A DNA stretch of 64,000 bases from Pseudomonadota bacterium (GCA_021849615.1 JAJZSQ010000003.1:1-64000); one strand, 5' to 3'; shown: positions 16,667 through 25,033, counted from the first letter of the stretch. The notes: generated by a model from the sequence alone, not told the origin. Made by a program: numbers and translations.

Positions 16667-17755
16667 ATGCGCATTCTCAAACCGTTGATCCTGGGGCTGT
16701 GCGTCGGCTCCAGTGCGGCTGCGGTGGCCTCGCCGGTGAGCATTCTGGCCGCGGAACGGGCCGAAGCTTCCTGGGTCGTCGTGCCGGATGCGGAGCTCGC
16801 CCGGCTGCACGGCGGCTTCGACTTTGGTCAAGGCAACCTGGTTGCGTATTTCGCCATCGCACGCACCGTGGAGGTGAACGGCCAGGTGGTGGCCCAGATG
16901 CAGCTGGTGATCTCCAATCTCGGCAATCTCGCCTCCGGTGGCCAGCCGCAGATTTCCGTTACCGGTCCGCTTGCCCAGCTGATCCAGGTGCTCAATTCGG
17001 GACAGGGAGCATCGGCGAGCGGTGCGGCGGGAGTGCCGGTTGACGCCGCCCTGCCGCTCCTCGCCTCGCCGGCGGGAGCCACTCCGGTCGCAAGCTCGGT
17101 TGTCGCTGCCTCGAGTTCCCCGGGCGTGACGAGCGGCTCGGTGAGCTCTCCTGACGTGCAGAGCGGATCGACGGCCCAATTCGGTGGTGCGCTCTCCAGT
17201 GCCGTTGCGGCGGCCAATGGTGCACTGACCGGGGGAGGCGGCGGAACGGCGCCGGCAACCGCTGCGCCCGCCGCCGGAGCCGTCGGTGCGCGCACCGCGC
17301 CGTTGCCGGCCCAGGTGAGTCCGACGGTCCAGGCCGGCCCCGTGGCCTCTGCGAGTCCGCCAGCCTCGGTAGCGCCGGCAACCACTGCGCCCGCCCCCGG
17401 ACCGGCCGGCGCGCGGACTGCGCCGCTGCCGGCGCAGGTGAGTCCGACGGTCCAGGCCGGTCCCGTGGCCTCTGCGAGTCTGCCAGCCCCGGTAGCGCCA
17501 GCCCCAGCCGCGGTGGCGACCGCATCGCCGCCGGTGACGAGTGCGCCCGGCCCCGGCGGGGTGGTGCCCGTCATCGTGATCAGCAATCTCCCGAACGCAA
17601 CCGCCATCACGACGGCGGTGCAGAACGACGTGCAGGCAACCACCGTCCAGACTCAGACCACCATCACCGCGACGCTGGGCAGCCTGCCTGTGGTCAATGC
17701 GATGTCGCTGGCGGCTGCGATCCAGTCGCAGGTGGCCGCCTCGATCGGACACTGA
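16667..17755 (+). CDS. Secreted protein with canonical double-Gly processing motif (Fap-like cluster)
   Basis: 362 aa. ATG 16667 follows a GTGGAGG ribosome site, 16 bases after the peptidase stop. A signal peptide (about 1-21, ending AVA) is followed by a short pro-segment and 'VVPDAELARLHGG' (Gly 49-50), with EL at -8/-7 and Leu at -4, exactly the C39 leader pattern. Next comes a folded-looking part ('FDFGQGNLVAYFAIARTVEVNGQVVAQMQL'). A long Ala/Pro/Ser/Val-rich region includes a 41-residue unit present twice. The last 60 residues are Thr/Gln-rich ('NDVQATTVQTQTTITATL'). It fits a cell-surface or fibre-associated component (FapE-like by position only). It converges on the barrel gene with a 14-base gap. 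Confidence 0.65.
   Translation: MRILKPLILGLCVGSSAAAVASPVSILAAERAEASWVVVPDAELARLHGGFDFGQGNLVAYFAIARTVEVNGQVVAQMQLVISNLGNLASGGQPQISVTGPLAQLIQVLNSGQGASASGAAGVPVDAALPLLASPAGATPVASSVVAASSSPGVTSGSVSSPDVQSGSTAQFGGALSSAVAAANGALTGGGGGTAPATAAPAAGAVGARTAPLPAQVSPTVQAGPVASASPPASVAPATTAPAPGPAGARTAPLPAQVSPTVQAGPVASASLPAPVAPAPAAVATASPPVTSAPGPGGVVPVIVISNLPNATAITTAVQNDVQATTVQTQTTITATLGSLPVVNAMSLAAAIQSQVAASIGH
17255..17500 (+). repeat. Two tandem 123-bp coding repeats
   Basis: Units 17255-17377 and 17378-17500 each encode 41 residues (…GARTAPLPAQVSPTVQAGPV…). The middle third is almost identical at DNA level and the ends differ by scattered substitutions. This is an in-frame duplication in the Pro/Ala-rich linker of the double-Gly protein. 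Confidence 0.85.
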
Positions 17756-17769
17756 TGCGTCGCGCCCCC

Positions 17770-18819
17770 TCAGAAGGACATCGGCAGACGGATGGTCGCC
17801 TCGAGATCGGGCGAATCGCGTGTGACGCCCACGCCGATCGTTATGTTCATCAGCGTGCGCGGATTGACCCGATAGGTGACGCCAAAGCGCAGCGTACCGA
17901 GCTGCAGGGTGCCGACCCGGGCGAGCGCCAATCCGCTCGCAGGAGTCGTCTGGGTGGTCTGGAAGACGATGCTGTGCTGGTAGCCAATGCTGAAAGACGC
18001 GCGCGCATTGAGCGCAAGACCCATGCCGAGGGTCACGTCGATGATGGCTCCGGGGTGGATGTACCCGTATCCGTGTCCCACATTGCGACTGATGCTGTAC
18101 GTGTAATCGGCACCTCCGAAGAAGACGGCCGGATCGGATGGCAGCAGGAACGTAATGCCGGGTTGAACCGCATTGAACCCGGAGCCCGTGGCGAGCGTGC
18201 TCTGCAGGCCGGTGTTCGGGTCGATCGGCTCCTGGAAGATGCTGGTCCCAGTGTGCGACTTGAACAGCAGCGACCCGATCCACACGATGTTGTTGCCGTG
18301 AAACTCGTTCAACTGCGCGCGCAGCGCCACTTCCGCATCGCCGATATCGCTGCCGGACGCATCAAAATACGAATTCGTGGTGGCTGCAGTGGCCAACGGG
18401 CGGGTCTCCGTGGTGGTGTTTGCAATCACGTACGGCACGCGCACTTCGATTTCAAGACGCCGCAGCAGCCCGTAACGTGCCGTCAGGTTGTAGGTCGTCA
18501 AATTGCTTTCGATGCGCTGAACGTCGATCAGCCCAATGGTCAGCGCAGGCAGGACCGTGTACCCGAGCAGGGCGATCTGATTGTTGGTGGAATGCACGTA
18601 TTGGATAGACGGTTCAAGAACGAGTGTGCCCTGTGGCGTCAATGCCGTTGGTTCGGAGAACACCTGTGCCGCCGGCGCCGGACCCTTCGGGGCCGCTGGC
18701 GCCTGGCCGACCGGAGCCGGCTGGGCAGCCGGTGGAGAATCGGCGGCGAATACATGAGCGCTGTGGGTCAAGGCCGCTGCGAGCAGCGCGCTTGCGGCAA
18801 GAATGTGGGAACGGCGCAT
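17770..18819 (-). CDS. Outer-membrane beta-barrel, FapF-like transporter
   Basis: 349 aa from ATG 18819, preferred over 18834 because GGGAG lies 8 bases upstream. Signal peptide about 1-26 (ending VFA). A Pro/Ala-rich linker (about 27-55) precedes 'ALTPQGTLVLEPSIQYVHSTNNQIALLGYTVLPALTIGLIDV', the recognisable start of FapF-type barrels. Alternating hydrophobic strands continue to 'EATIRLPMSF', whose terminal Phe is the usual barrel-assembly signal. In Pseudomonas FapF forms the trimeric channel that secretes amyloid subunits. Here the gene is on the opposite strand from the putative cargo genes and 33 bases after the sigma-54 activator, probably co-transcribed with it. It could alternatively be a general porin-like exporter. 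Confidence 0.75.
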   Translation of the reverse strand: MRRSHILAASALLAAALTHSAHVFAADSPPAAQPAPVGQAPAAPKGPAPAAQVFSEPTALTPQGTLVLEPSIQYVHSTNNQIALLGYTVLPALTIGLIDVQRIESNLTTYNLTARYGLLRRLEIEVRVPYVIANTTTETRPLATAATTNSYFDASGSDIGDAEVALRAQLNEFHGNNIVWIGSLLFKSHTGTSIFQEPIDPNTGLQSTLATGSGFNAVQPGITFLLPSDPAVFFGGADYTYSISRNVGHGYGYIHPGAIIDVTLGMGLALNARASFSIGYQHSIVFQTTQTTPASGLALARVGTLQLGTLRFGVTYRVNPRTLMNITIGVGVTRDSPDLEATIRLPMSF

Positions 18820-18852
18820 TGTTCTTTCTCCCATGGCGTGGCGACGGATCGC

Positions 18853-20211
18853 TCAGGAGTCGAGCGCACTGAAACCCCGACGCGGTGACATACCTAGGCG
18901 CTTGAGGATCCGGTAGAGAGTGACCCGCGAGACACCGAGCTCGCGCGCGGTTGCCGCGATGTTGTGGCCGCTGCGGTCGAGTGCTGTCTCGATGAGTTGC
19001 CGTTCAGTCCCCGCACGCGCATCGGCCAGTGAGCCGCTGGCGCAGAGCGCGCCGCGCCGTTCGAGCTGCAGGTCCGCCGGAGTGATGAGCGATCCGTTGC
19101 ACATCACGACGGCATGCTGGACTTTGTTCAGAAGCTCACGGATGTTCCCGGGCCAGCTGTGATGCCGGATCGCAGTGAGCGCCGCTTCGGAGAAGCCGCG
19201 CACGCCGGGCTGTCGGCCGGTGACTTCCCGGCGCAGGAAGTGCTCGGCCAGCAGGACACTGTCCGCGCCGCGTGAGCGCAGCGGCGGGATCTCGACATGC
19301 AGGACATTCAGCCGGTAGAACAGGTCCTCGCGAAACTCTCCGGATCGAACCGCGGCACTGAGGTCCTTGTGCGTTGCGGCGATGACGCGCGCATCGATCC
19401 GCAGCTCGTGAGTCGAACCGACACGAGTCACCGTGGACTCCTGCAGAAAGCGCAGCAGGCTCGCCTGGGCCGCTCGCGGCAGGTCGCCGATCTCGTCGAG
19501 GAAGATCGTGCCATGATGCGCCGCTTCGATCGAGCCGATCTGACGTTCGTGCGCGCCGGTAAAGGAGCCGCGTTCATGTCCGAACAGCAGGCTTTCAATG
19601 AGCGCCTGGGGCAGCGCGCCACAATTGACCGGCACGAACGGACCGGCGGACCGTTCGGATCCGCAGTGCACTGCGCGGGCGGCGAGCTCTTTGCCCACGC
19701 CGCTCTCGCCGGTCAACAGCAATGGCGCGCCGGCTCGCATCACCCGCTCGAGCTGCCGATACAGCGTCTGCATGCCGGGGCTCTCGCCGATCATGCCGTA
19801 CTGGCCGCGGCCGGGCATCGCTGGGGCGAATGCGGCGCGGCGCAGCACCGATTTCCCGTAAGCGTGCCCCAACGAATGCAACAGGCGCGCACCGTCGAGC
19901 GGCAGCGTGTGAAAGTCGAAGAATACCGAGGCGAGCGCACGCGCCGTGCGCGGGTCTTGAGGCGCTTCCTTGGGGATGACGGCCAGCCATTCCATGTCGC
20001 TTGGCGCGCCGACGGTCAAGAAGTCACCCGGGGTGCAGGCGAGCGCTTCGTCGAACACTGCAACCCCAACAGTAGTGTCCAATTCACCACCCGGCTTGCG
20101 GACCTCGGCCAAGGAGGTTGCACGGCGGATCTCCCAGTTCTGGGCGGTGAACAGACTGACGAGATCCAGTGAGGAGCCGTCGCCTTGAAGTACGACAACG
20201 CGCCGAAGCAT
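18853..20211 (-). CDS. Sigma-54-dependent transcriptional activator, possibly VpsR-like
   Basis: 452 aa. Residues 1-125 are a receiver-like domain lacking a clear phospho-acceptor pocket, reminiscent of the VpsR group. The AAA+ domain (about 140-375) has Walker A 'TGESGVGKEL', Walker B 'GTIFLDEIGDL', and the sigma-54 contact loop as GSFTGA rather than GAFTGA. 'RLNVLHVEIPPLRSR' and 'HSWPGNIREL' follow. The C-terminus is a Fis-type helix-turn-helix ('NIAATARELGVSRVTLYRILKRLG'). It very likely activates the sigma-54 promoter at 14073 and so the Fap-like operon. Some VpsR relatives bind c-di-GMP; that is not shown here. Confidence 0.85.
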   Translation of the reverse strand: MLRRVVVLQGDGSSLDLVSLFTAQNWEIRRATSLAEVRKPGGELDTTVGVAVFDEALACTPGDFLTVGAPSDMEWLAVIPKEAPQDPRTARALASVFFDFHTLPLDGARLLHSLGHAYGKSVLRRAAFAPAMPGRGQYGMIGESPGMQTLYRQLERVMRAGAPLLLTGESGVGKELAARAVHCGSERSAGPFVPVNCGALPQALIESLLFGHERGSFTGAHERQIGSIEAAHHGTIFLDEIGDLPRAAQASLLRFLQESTVTRVGSTHELRIDARVIAATHKDLSAAVRSGEFREDLFYRLNVLHVEIPPLRSRGADSVLLAEHFLRREVTGRQPGVRGFSEAALTAIRHHSWPGNIRELLNKVQHAVVMCNGSLITPADLQLERRGALCASGSLADARAGTERQLIETALDRSGHNIAATARELGVSRVTLYRILKRLGMSPRRGFSALDS

Positions 20212-20767
20212 TGGGTGGGCTTCTTATGCTACGTGCATGCCGCGGCACGCTATAGCGGCACGGGTGCGACTCACAGTGGGGGTTGTACGTAGCGCGGTTA
20301 GTGCCTGAGGTTCCGCACCGTGTCTGGTTCCCTCAGTTGCTAAAGTGAAGAACGTGTAAAAAGACTGCGGGAATCAGCGCCGGCCGACCCCAATCGGACT
20401 CGATCGGTGTCGTCAATAAACGCGGGCAGCTCCGAACGCGAGGGGTTTCAGGGTTTTATGTATCAGGTGTGACACAGGGTCAGTTTTGATCCGAGTCACG
20501 CGTGAGCCGGTAAGGATGAAAAAAGGCATCTGCACGCAATTTGAGAATGACTGTCCGCGCGGAAGGTATCGTCAAGAAGCCCGGTGAAAAGGTGTGCAGC
20601 GGACGGGGCGCGACCGACTCAACGCGCAGACTGCGCGGGCGGGACCTCGACCGTTCCGGTGCGCAGAATTTCTGCGTCCTGTTGTGGCCTGGGACGACAT
20701 GAGGACGCAACCGCGAGTGGTTGGGCGAAATGACGTTCGGCGCCGACCTCGGCGTTGCCGCGGACCC
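20212..20767. other. Intergenic stretch before the activator gene
   Basis: About 555 bases without a convincing gene. It holds a perfect 10-base palindrome CGCTATAGCG (20248-20257), 37 bases upstream of the activator start, a possible operator, and an AT-richer patch around 20350-20480 unlike its surroundings. Frames such as 20480-20710 show no coding character. The region must carry the activator's promoter and the 3' end of the permease transcript. Confidence 0.4.
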
Positions 20768-22069
20768 TCAAGTCGACTTTGCTCGTGACCATTTCTGCCG
20801 TGCATAGACCGGCAGGCCGGCCAGCATCACCAACGTACCCCAGTAGAGCGAGCGTTGTCCGGTTCCGGCTGCTGCCCAGAGGGCGAACACGAATGCCGCG
20901 CACGCCAGCAGCACGTTGCGCTGCCGATGCGGATACTCGCGGCTGCTGAGCACCTCCGCCACCGCGCACAGCATGTACGGGACAAGGGTGAAGAACGTGG
21001 CGATCAGGATGATGATGTCGAAGGTGCCGATGAGTCCCCGGCTGTAGTTCATCGCAATCAGCACGCTGGCGATGAGCCCGGAGAGCACCAGTCCAATCGC
21101 CGGTGTACCGCGGCGGATTTCCCGAGCGAAAACACTCGGGAACAACTGGTCGCGGGCGACAGCCTGCGCGAACTGCCCGGCCATGAGCGTCCAGCCGTTG
21201 AGTGCACCGAAGCACGAAACCGCCGCGGCCGCCGCGATCAGTCCGCCGGCCCAGCCGCCCCAGAGCGCTTGCGCGGCGGCGGCGAACGGCGCATCGGAGC
21301 GGGCGAGCGTCGCGGCAGGAACGATGCCCATCACTGCCGTGGTGCACGCGATGTAAAAGACCGCGGCGATGATCGTGCCGAGCAGGGTGGCTCGGGGAAT
21401 GGTTCGCGCCGGGTCTTTGACGTGATCGGCAGGTACGGTGGCGCATTCCAGACCGACGAACGCCCACATCGTCAGTGCCGCGCAGGCATTGATCGAAGCG
21501 AAGGGGCTGGCAGTGGCCGGTCCTGCCGTGATCAATTTGGGGTCGAAATAGAAACTGCCGACCGCGGCAAGCACCAGCAGCGGGGAGAGTTTGAGGATCA
21601 CCGTGATCAGTTGCAGCCGGCCCGCGGTGCGCACGCCCCAGATGTTCACACCCGTGAGCAGCCACGTCACGAGCAGCGCGGCGCCGGCACCGGCTGCGCG
21701 GTGCGCGGCCAGTGCCGGCGCGAAGGGCACGAGGTAACTGACGAACGCAACGGCAATCGCGGCTACGGATGCGGCGATGCTGATCCAGTACATCCACGCG
21801 ACCAGGAAGCCGGCAAATTCGCCGAGCCCCTCGCGCGTGTAGGCATACGGTCCGCCGGAGCGGGGCATGCGTCGGGCGAGATCGCTGAACATCCACGCCA
21901 GCAGCAGCGCCCCGACGGTGCTGAACCCCCAGCCCCACAGGCTGTAGCGCCCGTATGCGGCGAGCGCCGCCGGCAGCAGGAAGACTCCTGAGCCCACCAT
22001 GTTGCCGACCACCACGGAGGTGGTGGTGGCCAGTCCCAGGCTGCGTCGCGGTTCGCTGCCGGAATGCAT
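20768..22069 (-). CDS. APC-family amino-acid permease, AdiC-like
   Basis: 433 aa, about 12 helices. ATG 22069 has GGAGG upstream and begins the family-like N-terminus ('SLGLATTTSVVVGNMVGSGVFLLPAAL'). The GSGVFLLPA stretch is the substrate-binding unwound helix 1 of APC carriers and is especially like arginine/agmatine antiporter AdiC. 'MWAFVGLECATVPADHVKDPARTIPRA' is the conserved helix 6 region. A dimethylargininase gene is transcribed divergently from a 94-base shared promoter region, suggesting that arginine, methylated arginine or a related compound is the substrate. An antiporter mode is possible but cannot be inferred. Confidence 0.85.
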   Translation of the reverse strand: MHSGSEPRRSLGLATTTSVVVGNMVGSGVFLLPAALAAYGRYSLWGWGFSTVGALLLAWMFSDLARRMPRSGGPYAYTREGLGEFAGFLVAWMYWISIAASVAAIAVAFVSYLVPFAPALAAHRAAGAGAALLVTWLLTGVNIWGVRTAGRLQLITVILKLSPLLVLAAVGSFYFDPKLITAGPATASPFASINACAALTMWAFVGLECATVPADHVKDPARTIPRATLLGTIIAAVFYIACTTAVMGIVPAATLARSDAPFAAAAQALWGGWAGGLIAAAAAVSCFGALNGWTLMAGQFAQAVARDQLFPSVFAREIRRGTPAIGLVLSGLIASVLIAMNYSRGLIGTFDIIILIATFFTLVPYMLCAVAEVLSSREYPHRQRNVLLACAAFVFALWAAAGTGQRSLYWGTLVMLAGLPVYARQKWSRAKST

Positions 22070-22163
22070 GTCGAGGAGTCCTCCGAAGACGGGACGGAGA
22101 ATTCGAGCACGTACACAGTACCTGATATTCTTCGTGACGAGTATCGTTGCCCTCGAGGTGTCC

Positions 22164-22967
22164 ATGCCGAGCAGCCCGCAACAAGCGCGCATCGCCGTGA
22201 CGCGCTCGGTGAGTCCGGCGATGGCGTGCTGTGAGCTGACGCATCTGCCCCGGACGCCAATCGACATCAGCCTGGCGCGCGAGCAGCACGCCGCCTACGA
22301 ACGGGCGCTCGAGAGCCTCGGGTGTCACCTCGAGCGTCTGCCCGAGGCGCCGGCGCTGGCCGACTCGGTGTTCGTCGAGGACACAGCCATCGTGCTCGAT
22401 GAAATCGCCGTCGTGACGCGGCCAGGCGCGCCGTCCCGGCGCGCCGAGACTGACTCGGTGGCGCGCCTGCTCGGTCGATACCGCCCGATCGCAGAGATAG
22501 CTGCGCCGGCAACGCTCGATGGCGGCGACGTGCTGCGCGTGAACCGCACGCTTTATGTTGGGCGCTCTGGCCGCAGCAACCGTTGCGGCATCGAGGGGCT
22601 CGCGGCGCTGGTGGCGCCGTTCGGCTACCGGGTCGAAGCCATCCCGGTGCACGGCTGTCTGCATCTGAAGAGCGCCGTAACCCTGGTGGCCCCCGAGACG
22701 GTGCTGGTCAATCCCGAGTACATCGCGCCTGAATCCCTTCGCGGCCTCGAGTGGATCGAGGTCGATCCCGCCGAGCCGCTCGGCGCCAATGCGCTGCCGC
22801 TCGGCGACGAGGTGATTTATCCGGCCTCCAAGCCACGCACTGCGGAGCGGCTGCGCCGCCGTGGCGTGCAGGTCCGTGTGGTCGATGTTTCCGAACTGGA
22901 AAAAGCCGAGGGTGCAGTCACCTGCTGCAGTCTGATCTTTGCCGGCGACGGCGCTCGCGAGTCCTGA
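22164..22967 (+). CDS. Dimethylarginine dimethylaminohydrolase (DDAH)-like amidinotransferase-fold enzyme
   Basis: 267 aa from ATG 22164 with GAGGTG upstream. The pentein fold residues are visible: 'SVFVEDTAIV' (substrate Glu/Asp), 'TLDGGDVLRV', the catalytic His in 'GCLHLKSAVT' and the nucleophilic Cys near the C-terminus ('GAVTCCSLIF'). DDAH converts asymmetric dimethylarginine to citrulline and dimethylamine in the cytoplasm. Length and motifs fit DDAH better than arginine deiminase, which is longer. Pairing with the divergent AdiC-like permease supports a guanidino-compound uptake and degradation unit. Confidence 0.85.
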   Translation: MPSSPQQARIAVTRSVSPAMACCELTHLPRTPIDISLAREQHAAYERALESLGCHLERLPEAPALADSVFVEDTAIVLDEIAVVTRPGAPSRRAETDSVARLLGRYRPIAEIAAPATLDGGDVLRVNRTLYVGRSGRSNRCGIEGLAALVAPFGYRVEAIPVHGCLHLKSAVTLVAPETVLVNPEYIAPESLRGLEWIEVDPAEPLGANALPLGDEVIYPASKPRTAERLRRRGVQVRVVDVSELEKAEGAVTCCSLIFAGDGARES

Positions 22968-22979
22968 GCTGCGTGTGGG

Positions 22980-23678
22980 TCAGCCGCGGCGGCGGGGCGT
23001 GCGGGGACGGCGCCGGGCCGCCGCCCGTGCCGGCGACGTGCTGAGCAGACTCGGGAACGCGCCTTCGCTGAGGGCACTGATCCAGTCTTCGCACAATGCC
23101 ACGGCTTCGGCCGGCTTGAACGTCCGTGGGGTCATGCTGGCTTCGATCCACAGGCCATCGAGCAAGGCCGAGAGTGCGATGGCGGCCGGCCGCAATTTGA
23201 ACGCCGGCGTCCCGTCTGATCCGGACAGTTCCCCGAGCATCGATTCGAGCGCGGTGCGATAGGCGACGTAGGTGCGGTTGTGGACTGCGCGCACACTCGC
23301 GTCATGGGCCGTCATGCTCCAGAACACGAGCCAGGTATTGAACAGTCCCGGTTCGAGCAGTCCCGGGGCGAACGAGGCCTCGAAGAACCGCCGCAGCCGC
23401 TCCCGGGCTGTGGCCTCCCGCTCGCGGGCATGCTGCTCGATGGATTGCAGCAGCGACATGGCGAGCGATTCGTAGGCGGCCGCGACCAGGGCCGAGATGC
23501 TCGGAAAATGATGGGTGATCAGTCCCGGGGACACCCCCGCCTCGGCGCCGATGCGCCGCGCCGACACCCCCGCATGGCCCTGCGCACGCAGGCACGCGAG
23601 GGTTGCTTCAATGAGCGCTTCGCGCCGCACGGTCGGCGGCGCGCGGCGGAATTTCGGCCGGCGAGGCTCTGGGGCCAT
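22980..23678 (-). CDS. TetR-family repressor, BetI-like
   Basis: 232 aa from ATG 23678 with AGGGAG upstream; the GTG at 23702 is less likely. The N-terminal helix-turn-helix is 'RREALIEATLACLRAQGHAGVSARRIGAEAGVSPGLITHHFPS', the sequence type of BetI, the choline-responsive repressor. The C-terminal ligand domain keeps 'WLVFWSMTAHDASVRAVHNRTY'. The last 20 residues are Arg-rich. It is divergent from the Rieske oxygenase gene, and a small palindrome lies in the shared region, so it probably represses that operon and responds to its substrate, perhaps a quaternary amine. Confidence 0.85.
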   Translation of the reverse strand: MAPEPRRPKFRRAPPTVRREALIEATLACLRAQGHAGVSARRIGAEAGVSPGLITHHFPSISALVAAAYESLAMSLLQSIEQHAREREATARERLRRFFEASFAPGLLEPGLFNTWLVFWSMTAHDASVRAVHNRTYVAYRTALESMLGELSGSDGTPAFKLRPAAIALSALLDGLWIEASMTPRTFKPAEAVALCEDWISALSEGAFPSLLSTSPARAAARRRPRTPRRRG

Positions 23679-23795
23679 CAGCGAACTCCCTTTACATTGC
23701 ACGATCGATACCCGCGGGTCCGTCCCCGCAGCTCACCCATGATACCCCGCGTGCTGGCTCCGGCAGTGACGTGCGTGCCCCGGACCGCGTCCGCT

Positions 23796-23830
23796 TGACC
23801 GAGATCAAAATACTGCTGTACAGTCGTTCA
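23796..23830 (+). promoter_or_regulatory. Probable sigma-70 promoter with palindromic operator for the Rieske operon
   Basis: TTGACC at 23796-23801 and a GTACAG/TGTACA-type hexamer about 16-17 bases later resemble a -35/-10 pair. The -10 area overlaps the palindrome CTGTACAG (within ACTGCTGTACAGT). Divergent placement with a BetI-like gene makes this the natural repressor site. Both assignments are by eye. Confidence 0.45.
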
Positions 23831-23854
23831 ATAGTAGGCCATGCGAGTCCGGCC

Positions 23855-25033
23855 GTGAGCGCATCTGCGATCGACATCGTCTCCGCAGTCGACGAGGAGT
23901 CGCTGAGTCTGCCTGCCTGGATCTATCGTGATCCGGAGTTCTTCGCCCTCGAGCAGGAGCGGATATTCCGCACCAGCTGGCAGCTGGTCTGCCACGTCAA
24001 CGACATTCCGCAGCGCGGCGATTTCCACACGTTTGATTTCCTCGGCCAAAGTGTCGTCTCGGTCCGCGGCGATGACGGCGAGATCCGCAGCTTCCACAAC
24101 GTCTGCCGGCATCGCGCCGCGCGCCTGCTCGATGGTCCGAAGGGACATTGCGGACGGCGTATTACGTGCCCGTACCACGCCTGGACTTACGCGACCGATG
24201 GACGTCTCATTGCTCTGCCGCAGCGCGACGCCTTCCAGGGCCTCGACCGGCAGCGACATGGGCTCGTCTCGCTGGAGCAGGAAATCTTCTTCGGATTCGT
24301 GTTCGTCCGGTTCGCGCCCGGCGCGCCGAGCGTGCGCGAGATGGCGGCACCGTACCTGCAGGAGCTCGCCGAATACCGGCTCGAGGAGCTGGTTCCGCAG
24401 GGACGGGTCACCTTGCGCCCGCGTCCCGTGAACTGGAAGAACATCGCCGACAACTACTCCGACGGACTGCACATTCCGGTGGCGCATCCGGGCCTCTCGC
24501 GGCTCTTCGGGGACACCTACGGCATCGAGGCGCAGCCCTGGATCGACAAGATGTGGGGGCACTTGCGCGCGACGCCCTCGAGCAATTGGTCCGAGGCGCG
24601 CTACCAGTCGCTGTTGCCGCCCGTGGCGCATCTGTCCGCGTCGCGCCAGCGGCTGTGGATCTACTTCAAGCTATGGCCCAACGTGGCCTTCGACATTTAT
24701 CCGGACCAGGTCGATTTCATGCAGTTCGTGCCGATTTCCCCCACTGAGACGTTGATCCGAGAGATCGCGTATGTGCATCCCGACGAGCGGCGCCAGATGC
24801 GCGCGGCGCGCTATCTGAACTGGCGGATCAACCGGCAGGTCAATCGCGAGGACACCACGCTCATCGAGCGCGTGCAGGCCGGCATGGCCTCGGACAGCTA
24901 CACCGTCGGACCGCTCGGCGCCAATGAGGTCTGCCTGCGCAGCTTCGCGCGCCGCATGCGCGCGACGCTCCCCGAGGCGCGTGCGCCCCGGGCGCCGCAG
25001 CCGGGTTGGAGTCATCGTCACCATGACCGCTGA
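23855..25033 (+). CDS. Rieske 2Fe-2S aromatic-ring-hydroxylating/demethylating oxygenase, alpha subunit
   Basis: About 392 aa from GTG 23855. The longer frame from GTG 23771 would begin upstream of the probable promoter, so it is disfavoured. The Rieske cluster ligands are 'CRHRAAR' and 'CPYHAW'. The catalytic mononuclear iron site is 'NWKNIADNYSDGLHIPVAHPGL' (Asp and two His). Overall it resembles oxygenases acting on betaine-like substrates such as stachydrine or glycine betaine. No ferredoxin reductase gene is adjacent; the next gene is an FAD oxidoreductase overlapping by 11 bases. Substrate unknown; a quaternary or cyclic amine is inferred from the BetI-like regulator. Confidence 0.85.
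   Translation: MSASAIDIVSAVDEESLSLPAWIYRDPEFFALEQERIFRTSWQLVCHVNDIPQRGDFHTFDFLGQSVVSVRGDDGEIRSFHNVCRHRAARLLDGPKGHCGRRITCPYHAWTYATDGRLIALPQRDAFQGLDRQRHGLVSLEQEIFFGFVFVRFAPGAPSVREMAAPYLQELAEYRLEELVPQGRVTLRPRPVNWKNIADNYSDGLHIPVAHPGLSRLFGDTYGIEAQPWIDKMWGHLRATPSSNWSEARYQSLLPPVAHLSASRQRLWIYFKLWPNVAFDIYPDQVDFMQFVPISPTETLIREIAYVHPDERRQMRAARYLNWRINRQVNREDTTLIERVQAGMASDSYTVGPLGANEVCLRSFARRMRATLPEARAPRAPQPGWSHRHHDR

Noticed and set aside
16538-18283. 581-aa minus-strand frame across the fibre cluster
   Set aside because: Arg/His/Gly-rich shadow of the double-Gly protein and the barrel gene; no domain and no start signal.
20619-22664. 681-aa minus-strand frame
   Set aside because: Shadow in another frame of the AdiC-like permease; the 20768-22069 frame shows the conserved APC motifs.
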